Shown here: piece by piece, positions 46,877 through 57,335 of the stretch
How the letters are laid out: the number at the start of each line of letters is the position of its first letter
Numbering within the stretch: the first letter of the stretch is position 1
Assembly (NCBI GenBank): GCA_018907035.1
Contig: JACCIC010000064.1
Span: 496,001-560,000 of the forward strand
Direction of reading: 5' to 3'
DNA: 64,000 bases
Source of the DNA: Sycobia sp. Sy_11
Taxonomy: Eukaryota; Arthropoda; Insecta; Hymenoptera; Epichrysomallidae
Translations under genes and position numbers: made by a program
The notes under the pieces: generated by a model
Told to the model about the DNA's origin: nothing
The model's input: the letters and a program-made list of their open reading frames with translations, nothing else
Databases searched by the model: none

Positions 46877-48121
46877 TTAGGTGTACAACTTTGTTTCGGT
46901 CATTTTGCAATAGATGGCTGTAGCGGCAAGTGGTAGTCGAAATAAATAGATCGTGGATGCCATATCATAAGCTTAGGTATTTGTAAGCATAACGTCATCG
47001 ACATAGCAGTTGTTTTGTCTCTGCATCATAAAGTTATTCTCGATTAAACATGTCAGCTTACAAGCCAAATTCTCATTATTTACAGGAGGTTTTAATTTTC
47101 TCCTTTAAGATGAAGACATCTACGGCTGAGGCTTATCGAATGCCCTCAAATATCTATAATAAGTCCGCTATTAGTAATAAAAACGTACCGAGAGTAGTTT
47201 CAATGCTTCAAGAACGGTGCTTTTCACGTCGTAGACCAGCATGGTGATGGAAGAGAGAAGGTTTTCAAAGATGCAGAATTGGAGGCATTACTTGATCGTG
47301 TCAAATGCAACAAGAATTGGCAGGATTATTGGGAGTGATGCAACAAGCTATTTCCAAACGCCTGAAAGTCATGCGAATGATTCAGAAACAAGGAAATTGG
47401 GTGCCGTACGAATTCAAGCCGATAGATGTTGAACGGTCTTTGTTTTCTTGTGAACAGCTGCTTGCGAGGCATTGACGACAAATGCGATCATTACGGTAAT
47501 CCCCAGAATAGATAATCGTGGGGATATTCCGACTATGCTTCCACCTCGACGGCCAAACCGAATTATTCCTGGTTCCAATGTCATGCTCAGTATTCGATGG
47601 GACCAGCTCGGCGTAGTGTATTATGACTTATGCAAACCGACTGAAACAATCACAGGCGATCATTATTGAATGCAATTAATGGGTTTGAGCCGAGCATTAA
47701 AAGACAAACGACCGCAATACAAGGATAGACATGCATAGGTGATTTTACAGCATAACAATTCTCAAGCCCATGTCGTGACAGTGGTCAAGACATACTTCGA
47801 ATCGTGGAAATAGGAAGTTCTACCCAATCCTCCGTATTCACCAGACGTTACTTCCTCAGACTATAACTTGTTTCGATCAATGGTAGATGGCCTGGCTAAT
47901 CAGTACTTTCGCTCTTATGAAGAAGTAAAAAATTGGATCGATTCGTGTATCGTTTACAAGATGACCAGATTTTTCAAGGCGGGCTTCGAATGCTGCTCGA
48001 AAAATGGGATAAATAGTGACAAGCGATAAATAATACGTTGAATTATAAATGTAGAACCATTTCTTTTAGAGTAAAGACTCGAAATTCGGAATAAACGGCG
48101 GAAGCAAAGTAGAACACCTAA
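46877..48121 (+). mobile_element. mariner, full length but decayed (lineage A)
   Basis: 1245 bp between terminal repeats TTAGGTGTACAACTTTGTTTC (46877) and the complement of GAAGCAAAGTAGAACACCTAA (48121), each bordered by TA (46875-46876, 48122-48123). The transposase starts MSAYKPNSHYLQEVLIFSFK and keeps KRLKVMRMIQKQGNWVPYEF, SAKPN-like and WDQLGVVYYDL sequence. All is broken by stops and frameshifts, and the first catalytic box is lost. It is related to the intact element at 49153, but its termini differ, so it is a separate subfamily. Confidence 0.85.
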
Positions 48122-48389
48122 TATTTCATAGTTTTAGTCGGAAATTCCAAGAATTGAAGATAATTTTTCAGATAAGCGTATTTATTATTTTTTAAAGATT
48201 GTTTATTTTTTATTTTTTAATATAGTTACTCGTTGTTGTTTAAATTATTTTCAGAAGTAGATGAAAAAATTAAAACAAAATAGTACAAAATTAAAAAAAG
48301 AATAACGTTATAGATTTATATGCGATAAATGCCAAAGCTTAAAAAATGTTATTCTTATATCTCAGAAGAGTACAGATATATTCGTACGT
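48122..48389. other. spacer, AT-rich
   Basis: Nothing recognised. Confidence 0.4.
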
Positions 48390-48935
48390 TTACGTTATCA
48401 TAATAAATCCATTCTTCATCACCAGTGACCATACGATGCAAAAATAATTTATTTTTACACCAGTGCAGCAATATTTCGAACATGCTAAATCGCCGTTGGA
48501 CGTCTCTCGGCTTGTGTGATGCCTAAAGCGTCTAATTCGTCGTCTGCAATTTCGAAATCACCACTTTTGAACCGTTTGAACTACTCAACGCAAATCGAAT
48601 CATGAATACAATTCACTTCATAAGTTTCCGTAGGCAAAAGATAAGCCTCAGTCGCAATTTTCCTCATGTTAAAGGTTAGAAGTAGTTCTTCCGCGAATAA
48701 CCTTTATGTGACTGGAATGTTGCCATGATTTTGCTCAATAGAATAAATGAGATGGAAAAAAAATGCTCAAATATAATGCTGCAAAATTGTCGAATATACA
48801 ACCTTTTAATATAACACATGGGGTCTGACATTGCTGCCCGGGATCCACTCGTGATGTCATAATTTGACAAACGCTAGAAATTACTTGTACACTGAATAAA
48901 CGAGACATAATAAATGTAAAGATAGATTGAAATGT
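48390..48935 (-). mobile_element. mariner N-terminal fragment (probably lineage X)
   Basis: Minus strand. N-terminus MATFQSHKGYSR (from about 48725), FKRFKSGDFEI (48570-48540), DVQRRF-like (48510) and TGDEEWIYYD (48420-48395). It breaks off before the catalytic core. Stops are present. Confidence 0.65.
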
Positions 48936-49039
48936 CATTTTAAATATTAAGTTATATTATACTACTGTGTCCAAATATGAGTAAGACATTATTTTTAATT
49001 TTTGAAATATTTATTTCTTTTTCTAAATCTAATTCATCC

Positions 49040-49150
49040 TCTTTAATTGTGCTTATGTCGACTGCTTATATACAAATTAATAAATATTTTCATTGGTGTT
49101 ACAGTGCAATTAAATCAATAGAAACTAATACGTAATAATATCAATATATA
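49040..49150 (-). repeat. PLE-associated repeat, copy 2, left part
   Basis: TTGTGCTTATGTCGACTGC, then aaattaataaatattttcattggtgttacagt-like sequence, the reverse complement of 22832-22740. It continues on the other side of the intact mariner (50442-50680). Confidence 0.6.
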
Positions 49151-49152
49151 TA

Positions 49153-50439
49153 TTAGGAGTGTGAATAAGTCTTTCCCGTTTTTTGTAAGAGATGGCGCCA
49201 CCAATACTGTGCGAGTATTCAATGGTTACATATGTCATAATCAAAGCTTATTCATATGTCAACAATTCCATACTAACACATTAGTTAAAATTTTTTCGCA
49301 TCATAAATTTTTGATATCGTGAAAATGTCGAAATTTGAGCCGAGTCGACGTCATTTGCGGGAAGTTTCACTTTATTGGTTCAATTTGAAGAAATCTGCTG
49401 CTGAGACGCATCGATTGCTTCAGGAGGCTTATGGAGAAGGTTGTGTCGATGATTCAAGTGTTCGCGGATGGTTTCGACGCTTCAAAAGCGGTGATTTCGA
49501 CGTGGAAGACAAGGAGCGTTCCGGGCGGCCGCAAATCTTTGAAGATCGAGAATTGGCGACTTTGCTTGATGAAGATTCTTGTCAAACGCAAGAAGAACTT
49601 GCTGAAGCATTGGGAGTTGACCGAACAACCATTTCCAAGCGTTTGAAAGCCATGGGAATCATCCAAAAGCAAGGAAATTGGGTGCCGTACGAACTGAAGC
49701 TGAGAGACGTCGAACGGCGTTTTTTCACTTGCGAACAGCTGCTTCAGCGACATAAAAGAAAGGGTTTTCTGCATCGTATCGTGACTGGCGATGAAAAGTG
49801 GATACGTTACCATAATCCGAAGCGAAGAAAATCATGGGGACTACCCGGCCATGCATCATCATCGACGGCCAAGCCAAATATTCATGGCGCCAAGCTCATG
49901 CTCTGTATATGGTGGGACCAGCTAGGTGTGGTTTACTATGAGCTTCTGAAACCGAATGAAAGGATCACAGGCGAGGTCTATCGACGACAATTGATGCGTT
50001 TGAGCCGCGCACTGCGAGAAAAACGGCCACAATACTCCGACAGGCACGACAAAGTTATTTTGCAACATGACAATGCTCGCCCACATGTTGCACCGCCGGT
50101 GAAAACATACTTAGAAACGCTCAAATGTGAAGTCCTACCCCACCCGCCGTATAGTCCAGACGTTGCTCCGTCTGATTACCATCTCTTCAGATCGATGACG
50201 CATGGCCTGGCTGACCAGCACTTCCATTCCTACGAGGAAGCCAAAAAATGGGTGGATGACTGGATAGAGGCCAAACCGGTCGAATTTTTTCGCAACGGGA
50301 TTCGTATGTTGCCAGAAAGATGGGAAAAAGTTGTAGCTAGCGATGGCCAATACTTTCAATAATTCATTTGTAACCATTTTTTCACAATAAAGGCTCAAAA
50401 TTTGAAAAAAAAACGGGAAAGACTTATTCACATACCTGA
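49153..50439 (+). mobile_element. intact mariner element (Mos1-like), 1287 bp
   Basis: Terminal inverted repeats of about 28 bp: 5' TTAGGAGTGTGAATAAGTCT and, read inward from the 3' end, TCAGGTATGTGAATAAGTCT, both continuing TTCCCGTTT. Each end is bordered by TA (49151-49152, 50440-50441), the mariner target duplication. It contains one uninterrupted transposase gene, a 172-bp 5' leader and a short 3' tail with an AATAAA signal (50386-50391). It has inserted inside an older PLE-associated repeat, so it is younger than that repeat. It is the best-preserved mobile element in the window and may be active. Confidence 0.95.
49325..50362 (+). CDS. mariner transposase, 345 aa, intact
   Basis: I chose the ATG at 49325 (MSKFEPSRRH); the frame is open two codons earlier from a GTG that eukaryotes would not use. 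The N-terminal DNA-binding half (about 1-115) has two helix-turn-helix regions (SAAETHRLLQEAYG, then CQTQEELAEALGVDRTTISK), with the linker WVPYEL at 119-124. The catalytic domain has Asp156 (TGDEKW), Asp249 (LQHDNARPHV) and Asp284 (YSPDVAPSDYHLF), giving DD34D spacing. Length and catalytic positions agree with Mos1. The enzyme cuts at the terminal repeats and inserts at TA. No stop, frameshift or missing residue is visible, so it can be expected to encode a full protein. Whether it is transcribed inside the CCT3 intron cannot be seen. Confidence 0.95.
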   Translation: MSKFEPSRRHLREVSLYWFNLKKSAAETHRLLQEAYGEGCVDDSSVRGWFRRFKSGDFDVEDKERSGRPQIFEDRELATLLDEDSCQTQEELAEALGVDRTTISKRLKAMGIIQKQGNWVPYELKLRDVERRFFTCEQLLQRHKRKGFLHRIVTGDEKWIRYHNPKRRKSWGLPGHASSSTAKPNIHGAKLMLCIWWDQLGVVYYELLKPNERITGEVYRRQLMRLSRALREKRPQYSDRHDKVILQHDNARPHVAPPVKTYLETLKCEVLPHPPYSPDVAPSDYHLFRSMTHGLADQHFHSYEEAKKWVDDWIEAKPVEFFRNGIRMLPERWEKVVASDGQYFQ

Positions 50440-50441
50440 TA

Positions 50442-50680
50442 TTTTTATACTAATATTAATATATCAATATACAACAATAATAAAAATAAAAAATACAAAT
50501 TAAAAATTATAATGACAGTCAGACTATTCTGATGTAAATTCACCTCCGTAGATTAATCTGAAAATAAAAATATTAGCTGAAAAAAATTTTTGATGTTAGT
50601 AAAGTGCAATCTAACTCACCCCACCACCCTTACCTAATTGAAGACTTGCTGTAATAGTCCTAATTACTAATTCATCCTCC
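50442..50680 (-). repeat. PLE-associated repeat, copy 2, right part
   Basis: The reverse complement matches 22553-22700, including the GTAAGG...ACTAAC...TTTTTTCAG mini-intron signals (about 50640-50580). Together with 49040-49150 it forms one repeat cut by the intact mariner. Confidence 0.65.
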
Positions 50681-50743
50681 TCAAAAGAACCCCCTCCTGG
50701 ATCCGATGCAACTATGCCAACGCATTTTCCAATTTCCAAAAAA

Positions 50744-51284
50744 TTATTTATACTCATATTCCAGAATGGCCATTAGTTCCTTCTTCGATTCGGCTTTGGC
50801 GTGATTTTTTCGGTCTCCGCTTCCTTTGGTATAATATTCGCTCGATTGATCGATTATTTCTTGATCGTAAGTGTAGACCCAAGTCTCATCTCCAGTTATT
50901 ATGCGTGCCACCCAGTCCGAAGGCATCGTTTCATAGACTTCCATGCGACGCTGTTTTTCAAGAAAATTGAGTGTTTTTGGCACCAATCGGCATTTCACTC
51001 TTTTCAGGTACAAAATATCTTTCAAATGTTGATTTCATTTTCACTGATCCATTTGAAATTCAAACAATATCAGCAAGCGCTCTAGTAGTCAATCGACAAT
51101 TTTGCAATGATTTGATTTTGTCGACGTGTAGCCCATCAGATGTTCTTTGATGTGGTTTGTCGTCAATACGTTCTCGACTTTCTTCCAACAATTTGTGCCA
51201 ATCAAAAACACTTACCCTTGACATTGACTTTTCATCAAAGGCCTTTTGAAATATTTTGAACGTTTCAAAAAACGTGCCGTTCAA
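50744..51284 (-). mobile_element. mariner fragment (lineage C, copy 2)
   Basis: N-terminal part 51284-51060 (FDWHKLLEESRERIDDKPHQ) and catalytic start 51025-50744 (RLVPKTLNFLEKQRRMEVY, ARIITGDETWVYTYDQEI). The first catalytic Asp is present; the C-terminal half is absent. It adjoins, on the upstream side, a fragment of another mariner lineage (51285-51500). Confidence 0.75.
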
Positions 51285-51500
51285 AATCTCTCAACTTCAA
51301 TTTATACAGAACGCAATTTCCTTGTTTGAAAACTTCACGGCATTGAGGCATTTCGAAGTTACTTTTCGAATTACTCCTGATGAATCCGCTAATTATTCTT
51401 GTGTTTGGCATAAGTGTTCAGCAATAATGCCTCCAGTTTGGAATCGTCGAAAATTTTTTGTCTTCCGGCACCTTGCCGGTTCTCGACATTCATATCATTG
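51285..51500 (-). mobile_element. mariner N-terminal fragment (lineage A-like)
   Basis: Minus strand reading near 51480-51290: ENRQGAGRQKIFDDSKLEAL, TYAKHKNN, then a degenerate KLRSV and VERF, matching the GRPQIFEDRELATLLDED...VERRF part of the intact element. It ends abruptly at the junction with lineage C. Confidence 0.6.
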
Positions 51501-52179
51501 CTAATATATACAGCGATAAAATCACTTACAACATTTAGTCTCACCCTAAGCACTTTTATATAACTAATAATTATACAAAATTGATTTCATAACGTTCTCT
51601 ACTTAAACGCATTACCCAATTCGACAGAACTGACATAAATCTACTTGTATGTAGATAACTGATTTCCTGATCTTCTCTAGTTTACTGTCGCTTTAGACTT
51701 GGTATTATTTTTGCCATTTTTATTTTTCATTGAACTATTGAATAGATATGACATACTAACATATTACAGGACAAGCTACAAATCAATTGTTTACCATATC
51801 AATTATTATCTCATATCAACAACTCATTATAATATCTCATTAATATACATACTAAATGTGCTTTTTATTAAAAAGAGGAAAGCAAGCTTTTTAATACTAT
51901 GTTCAATTAAATTGTAAGAACAATGGCAGGGTAATAAATTTAATCATGATTTGTTATTATGAAGCCTAGGCGCTTGAAAAGTTTTACTTTTGATGAAGTG
52001 TTTTTGTGATATTTGCAGTCACATTATTATTTGAACATACCTCGTATGTAATAGCAAATAAATTTTTCTGCAGATATAGAAAAGAGTATGTGAAGGTATT
52101 GAAAGGGTGTGAAATATATAAAGTTTTAATAAAAAATGTAATCTAGTTTGCATTATACAAAAAAACCCCTTGCGCCTCG
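51501..52179. other. AT-rich DNA, no gene
   Basis: Nothing recognised. Confidence 0.4.
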
Positions 52180-52620
52180 ATCCCGAAAAGATGAGACCGG
52201 TAAACGAGTATCCAGTATCGAAAAATATAAAGCAACTTAGTTGGTAAAGGTTGGTCTGCTCGCTTCATGAAATCCGAAGTTGATATAAAACTGTCATTAA
52301 CCAAAATATTAAATTAGAACGTAAGATGGAAATGGGAACAAGAGCAAAAAACGCTTTCGATTAACTCAAATCTTGCTAAAAAAAGCATCTTTGCTAGTTT
52401 GACCGATCATCGAACACACTATTCACACTACTATAGTAAACCAATGTTAGCAATTATGCCCTAGAAGCTGTGCTAATCCAAAACATCAATGGCAAGGAAC
52501 ATCCTATTGCACATGCTAGTAGAACACTAGCAAAATCAGAATTGAATTAGACGGCAACAGAAGGAATATTTTGAAGTGCTGTTCATGGCATGTGCGCCTT
52601 ATTTCCTGTAAGGAAATATT
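52180..52620 (+). mobile_element. Ty3/gypsy RT-RNase H fragment, decayed
   Basis: EKIRPVNEYPVSKNIKQL (52185-52240) corresponds to the RT/RNase H connection. Then SNYALEAVLIQNINGKEHPI and AHASRTLAKSELN with a stop before TATE (52445-52560) match the start of gypsy RNase H (DASDYGIGAVL.Q...KEHPIAYASRTL..AE.NY..TE). The first catalytic Asp of RNase H is lost. Broken by stops and frameshifts. Confidence 0.75.
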
Positions 52621-53139
52621 AACATACATAAGTATAGTAGAATATAAGTTTTCATTGATTAAGAAAGGCGAAAAAACTATTAATCCTTATATATGATATG
52701 ATAATGCTGTTTCTGATACTTTATAAATTTACTGAGATATTACATAAAATGTAATGGTATTTTAAACGCCGAACTTAGGTTTACATATTAATTTTGTTCT
52801 ATTTATATTCAACAAATATTACATGTTTAAATTTTCAAACAGTAGCTAAAGAGATATAGAAATTTTTGTATAGCAAAGCTAATTGTAATAGAAGAATGAC
52901 CATAGCCTTAAAAATTAACCCAATAAATTAGACATATTTAGTGTACAAAAATGAAGTTTACCTTTAAGAAGAATATTTAATGTGGGGACAAAGTGCAATC
53001 GTATCACCTAAATCAAAAGAAATGGAAATCAAACAAGTGCATGATAGCTAATTTAATTTTGTTTTATTTGTTTTAATTATTATATATATTAATTATTCAA
53101 TCAATTTCATATAGTGAAAATCAAGATTTTAGCAAGGTT
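52621..53139. other. AT-rich DNA, probably within the gypsy remnant
   Basis: No coding signal was recognised. Confidence 0.35.
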
Positions 53140-53395
53140 GACTGTTTGATGGCCTAATATATCCAAAAACTTCGAAAAGAAATCAAACTATTGCAAATGA
53201 TATATTGATTTTAAGGATGTTCCAAAAAAATAACTTAACTACATGGCTATGGTTGCTGGTCCATGGTCCATGGCCATGGTTGATCCAACATGAGCCAAGA
53301 TTACAAGCAGACTTTGCAGGACCGTATATGGCTCACACTTATTTATTCACCTTAGATACGCATTCTAAGTACCTCAAAATCTTATAATAATAAAA
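53140..53395 (+). mobile_element. Ty3/gypsy integrase core fragment
   Basis: The frame 53205-53387 has IQHEPRLQADFAGPYMAHTY and LFTLDTHSKYLKIL, matching the integrase core opening (W.R.HIDFAGP...L.VVD.HSKW). Both the first Asp (DFAGP) and D-x-HSK are kept. It is 3' of the RNase H fragment on the same strand, in the right order for one ancient gypsy element. Confidence 0.75.
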
Positions 53396-53589
53396 ATATA
53401 ATAACCAAAGTAATAATAAAGAAGTTATGAGAAATATTTACTATTCACATACTATCCAACTAAATTGTCACTAACTCAAGTACGCAGTTTAGGAAACGAG
53501 TTAACAAAAAGCATTAAAGATAAGATGATCACATACAACATTAGCGAGAAAATGCAGAAAATATGGGAATATTTTCTTTCCTTTTTTAT

Positions 53590-53700
53590 GTTATTTAATG
53601 TTTCTCTATTTATGCTTCCAAATACCGGTGCTAATCAGCGACGGAGGTCTACGATACCATTTGTATTTATTTACGCCTCCGTCAAATATAGCATAGCAGG
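53590..53700 (-). mobile_element. SINE body fragment (same family as 9040-9243)
   Basis: About 70 bp around TCTATTTATGCTTCCAAATA, CCGGTGC and GGAGGTCTACGAT are shared with 9050-9117. The tRNA-like head is not recognisable here. Confidence 0.65.
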
Positions 53701-53822
53701 TTTATCTGCAATATAGTACTTATCTACATATCTAAACCAATACAAACATATTATTACAGCATATTATTTTTGTCAAATCTTTAGAAGAGAAAAATTTATT
53801 ATATAATTAATTAGATTGTTAC

Positions 53823-54332
53823 CTTTATATATCGTTTAATGTCTAACTCTTGATGACCGTTTACTTTGCATATTATAGTACTAACAGCTTCCAAAGCTAT
53901 ATTACACACTAAATCAGACCAACGCCCAATAAATTTAGTTCCAACGCAAGATTTAATTACTTTAGAAAGTTGATTTTTATCAGTGCAATCAAGAACTAAT
54001 GACGAATGTTCGTCTAATATAGTGACCATATCTTCAAGAGCTTGTTTATAAGCTTTTATTATGATAGTTGGATGTAATCCCTGATCCAAAAAACATTCAG
54101 CATTAGCTAAAAGTTGACCAGCTAATACAATTACAGAAGTTGTTCCATCGCCAACTTCTTCATCTTGAGTTCGAGCTATTTCAATAATTGATTTTCCAGC
54201 TGGATGTTGAACTGTTATTTCACGCAAAATAGCATTTCCATCATTCGTCATAACTATTCCACCCATCGGATCCATAAGCATCTTCAGCATAGCTTGAGGG
54301 CCTAAACATGTTCGGATAACGTCAGCAATAGT
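53823..54332 (-). CDS. CCT3 (TCP-1 gamma) exon: N-terminal equatorial region
   Basis: 510 bp, exactly 170 codons, open throughout. It follows a CTATTCCAG acceptor and begins TIADVIRTCLGPQAMLKML, then DPMGGIVMTNDGNAILREI, IIEIARTQDEEVGDGTTSV (the GDGTT nucleotide-binding motif with its catalytic Asp), LHPTIIIKAYKQALEDM and RWSDLVCNIALEAVS, ending DIKRYIK at an AAG|GTAACA donor. These are hallmarks of the gamma subunit of the cytosolic chaperonin, whose equatorial domain binds ATP. The exon joins 27248-26621 in phase 0. The preceding exon, expected to encode about 35 residues, was not found between here and 64000. Confidence 0.93.
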
Positions 54333-55208
54333 CTGGAATAGAATTATAAGAAAAGTATATAAATAATAAATTAAATAAACTATCTGTAAGATGCTCGATA
54401 CATTCACTAAGGTACGTACTCAATTATTCACATACAGCACATTGACCGTGCTAAATACCATGTAAAATCTGGCAGAGATATCGAGAAACGAACTGTACCA
54501 TACTTTGCATAAATAAAAATAAAAGTATTTGTGTTTTTTCGTTTGTTGATTACAATTGTTTGTAAAAAATTATTTAAATAAATAACCCAAAATGTCGTAA
54601 TTTTACCAAATTGAATGCGGATATCGATTCTACGGGAAAAAACACGACAAACACCTATGTAACGTTTTTTGTTAGAGCAGTAAAAGAGCATAGTGGAGAC
54701 TTAATTTTAGTGGATTTACTATCGGATGGTACTATTTTCATCAAGCAAAAGGGTTATCAAACCGCCAACCTTTCATAATAACCCGTCACAGAAATGAAGT
54801 CTCGCGCGTCTGCAGGGTATAGTGGCCATAAACGTCAACACAATTATCCAAATTGTTGACTTCAAGCAATTCTAATCTAAAATAAATGTTTCAATGATAA
54901 AATCAAGAAAAAAGGTAAAAGGCATGATTCCAAAAACTAAAAGTACTGATGAATGTGGAAAATGGTATACAAATCTATTTTTACTCGTTAATCTCAAATA
55001 TAACAGTTATATATGGGAATTAAGGCAGTATTCTACTTTAGACCCTCGAAAAAAACTCTATTTTTGTGAAATTTTTCTGAGAATGCTATTAAAGATATGG
55101 ATGTAGGATTTGAAATGCTTAATAAATACACTCTTGGAGTAGATAAAAAAATTTTATATTTATTTTATACATTTTTTATACATGTAAAGTATGGTCAAAG
55201 CCAACACC
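54333..55208. other. upstream CCT3 intron, nothing recognised
   Basis: AT-rich, with a short GC-balanced patch at 54780-54850. An open frame at 54894-55106 has no known domain. Confidence 0.4.
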
Positions 55209-55540
55209 TCAAAAAGTAGGTAACGTTGTCGTGGTCGTAAAATCTTGCCAAAACCACTTTGAGAGCATTGAAAACACAGTAAAAAAATGAATAAAAGAAT
55301 AACCACCAGTATTGTCAAGTTTCACATCAAAACTCGGATCGTTAGACTTTTTCAGTTTTGCTGCTGACGTACTCGTGTTACGAGTACCTCCTTCGTCAGT
55401 GAATCTGTTTCCGTAAAAAGAACGTTTTATAGTCCTAGATGGACGACTAGAAGTTTTCTGTGCACGATATACTTTTTTCGTATTCATTGCGAATCGATGC
55501 TTGACTTTTTTTGAACCTCGAATCACGACTGATTCTCCAC
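55209..55540 (-). pseudogene. N-terminal fragment of a Mutator-like transposase family
   Basis: Minus-strand frame: basic start SKKVKHRFAMN, then RSFYGNRFTDEGG, TSTSAAKLKKS and GGYSFIHFFTVFSMLSKW. The order KK...GNRFT...SAKKL...GY..I....VFS is what I remember from insect proteins with the Mutator-like transposase domain, whose C-terminus is represented at 16435-16873. Only the N-terminal ~110 residues are here and the catalytic region is missing. Confidence 0.5.
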
Positions 55541-56479
55541 TATTGAAATACAGAATCAAAATTATAAAGGGAAGGTAATATTGAGAAGCAAAGGTATATA
55601 TTTTGATGAGAATATACATAGGTGCAATGATTTACAATAGGGGAACAGCTGCTACAGCGAACAAGGCCAGGTAGATGGCTTATCCGGCGCACGCACTGGG
55701 CGGGTCGGAATAGCGCGCTCAGATAAGTGCGTTCGAAAGGTGAAAAAGTATAGTTAGACTACCTGAATCTTTCTAAAATTTTAAGCCAACATTTTTGAAT
55801 ATATTTACCTTCGAAAAATGTAAAAAAAAAAACATTTTTTTTTAAAAGTTGTGAAGTAGAATATTGCCTTAAACTATATTTGAAAAGATTTCTAACATCT
55901 GAATAAGAATTTATATTCGTAAATAATTCATTAAAAATTACATTTCTTATAAATTAACTCTTGCCTTAAAAGATTATCATAAAGAAAACCATGCAAATGT
56001 ACGCTTTTTGAGTTGCTTTACCTGAATTGTTTTAATCATATTACATCAAGTCTTCTGATATACCTCAATCAACTTTATTTTAATATCTAGCAACATTTAT
56101 CTCACGAATATATATTGTACTACGGTACTCATTAAAATACAAAAAATAACATAATCACATATGGTTCATTATTTAAATACGAATTAGTTATAAATAAATA
56201 TAAAATAATTATTAATATAATAAAAAAAAGATTAAGTACATAAATCATAATATTTGAAAGTAATTTGCAACGACTCGTTAAGTGAAGTAAAAGTAAAGGT
56301 CCAAGCAAAATAAAGAAATTCAAAAATGGTTAAAAAAAATTAAGAAAAAAGTTATTGAGCTACCTAAAATTGATGAGCACTGTACTTTTTTATTATTTTA
56401 CAAACATTAAATTCCAGTTATTAGATTTGTATTTGAGATTATCGACAAAACTAAACCTTATATTCTAATCTATATATAC
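55541..56479. other. no gene seen
   Basis: A small GC-rich patch (55660-55735) and then AT-rich DNA. Confidence 0.4.
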
Positions 56480-57245
56480 CTTATCACCACTACCAAATTT
56501 AGTAAATTAAATATAAAATCCCCCTCTACACAAAATGTTCAAAACCAATCAATTTCAATAGCAATGATAAATTTTATCCAATTTACTAGCTTGTAACATT
56601 AAATTTACATGATCTTAATTATTGAAAATGTGAATACTTTCAAGACTTTCCCTTTTATCCTTATTATTAATACCATGCTCTAAAATATTCACACTGATAA
56701 AATCAAAAGAATGTAAAAATTTAAACAATGCTCCTTGAAACCGGAAGTACTAAGTGAACTACGTAAACAATATTTATGTTCATAAATTCTTTTTTTTTTA
56801 AATCTACCTGTTTGTCCAATGTAATATTTACTACAATCCATACAATTAATTTTGTAAACAAATCCAGATTTTAAATATAAATCATCCCTATCTTTGTAAT
56901 TGTTAAACAACTTACTTCAATTATTACTATTTTTCAAGAAAATTTAAATGTTATATTTCCGAAAATTTTTTTTAATTCTTTCAGATAATTCTCTAACATA
57001 TGGTAAGACAATAATTTTGCCTTTATTAACATCAGCTGATGCATTATCTCTATTTTCGGTATTATAAATGTCAAACGATCTCTCAAGAATTAATTTATTA
57101 ATAAATTCAATTGGATATCCATTATTAATGAAAGTTTCTCTTACTATATGTAAATTATTTGGTCTAAAATCTTTATGTGACAATTTTATTGCTCTGTCAA
57201 TGACACTCTTCGGTGCACCAATTTTGTTTCCGCATTAGTGGTGTG
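56480..57245 (-). mobile_element. Penelope-like element 3' part (copy 2)
   Basis: RT C-terminus 57183-56944 (SHKDFRPNNLHIVRETFI, then LPYVRELSERIKKNF) and the GIY-YIG domain 56910-56689 (NCMDCSKYYIGQTGRFKKKR, with the canonical YIG) in the order seen at 21780-22273. The downstream non-coding part runs to about 56455, but the hammerhead position is missing. The reading frames are open, so decay is limited. Confidence 0.85.
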
Positions 57246-57319
57246 AATTAAAATCTAAAAACCTAACTGACCAAGTAGGTGGTGTGAATTAAAATCTAAA
57301 AATCTATCTGACCAAGTAG
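57238..57319. repeat. 41-bp tandem duplication at the PLE junction
   Basis: 57238-57278 and 57279-57319 (starting gtggtgtgaattaaaa) differ at only two positions. They derive from the PLE RT C-terminal region (FLDFNSHH) and lie between the minus-strand and plus-strand PLE copies. Confidence 0.85.
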
Positions 57320-57335
57320 GTTTTCTATACTTTTC

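Larger units (their letters stand above)
27249..53822 (-). other. 26.6-kb CCT3 intron packed with transposons
   Basis: Donor AAG|GTAACA at 53823/53822 and acceptor TTTTTAG at 27250/27249, phase 0. Inside lie at least nine mariner copies (one intact), a 7-kb Helitron and part of another, gypsy remnants, a SINE piece, a minisatellite and several microsatellites. CCT genes normally have short introns in small insect genomes. Confidence 0.85.
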
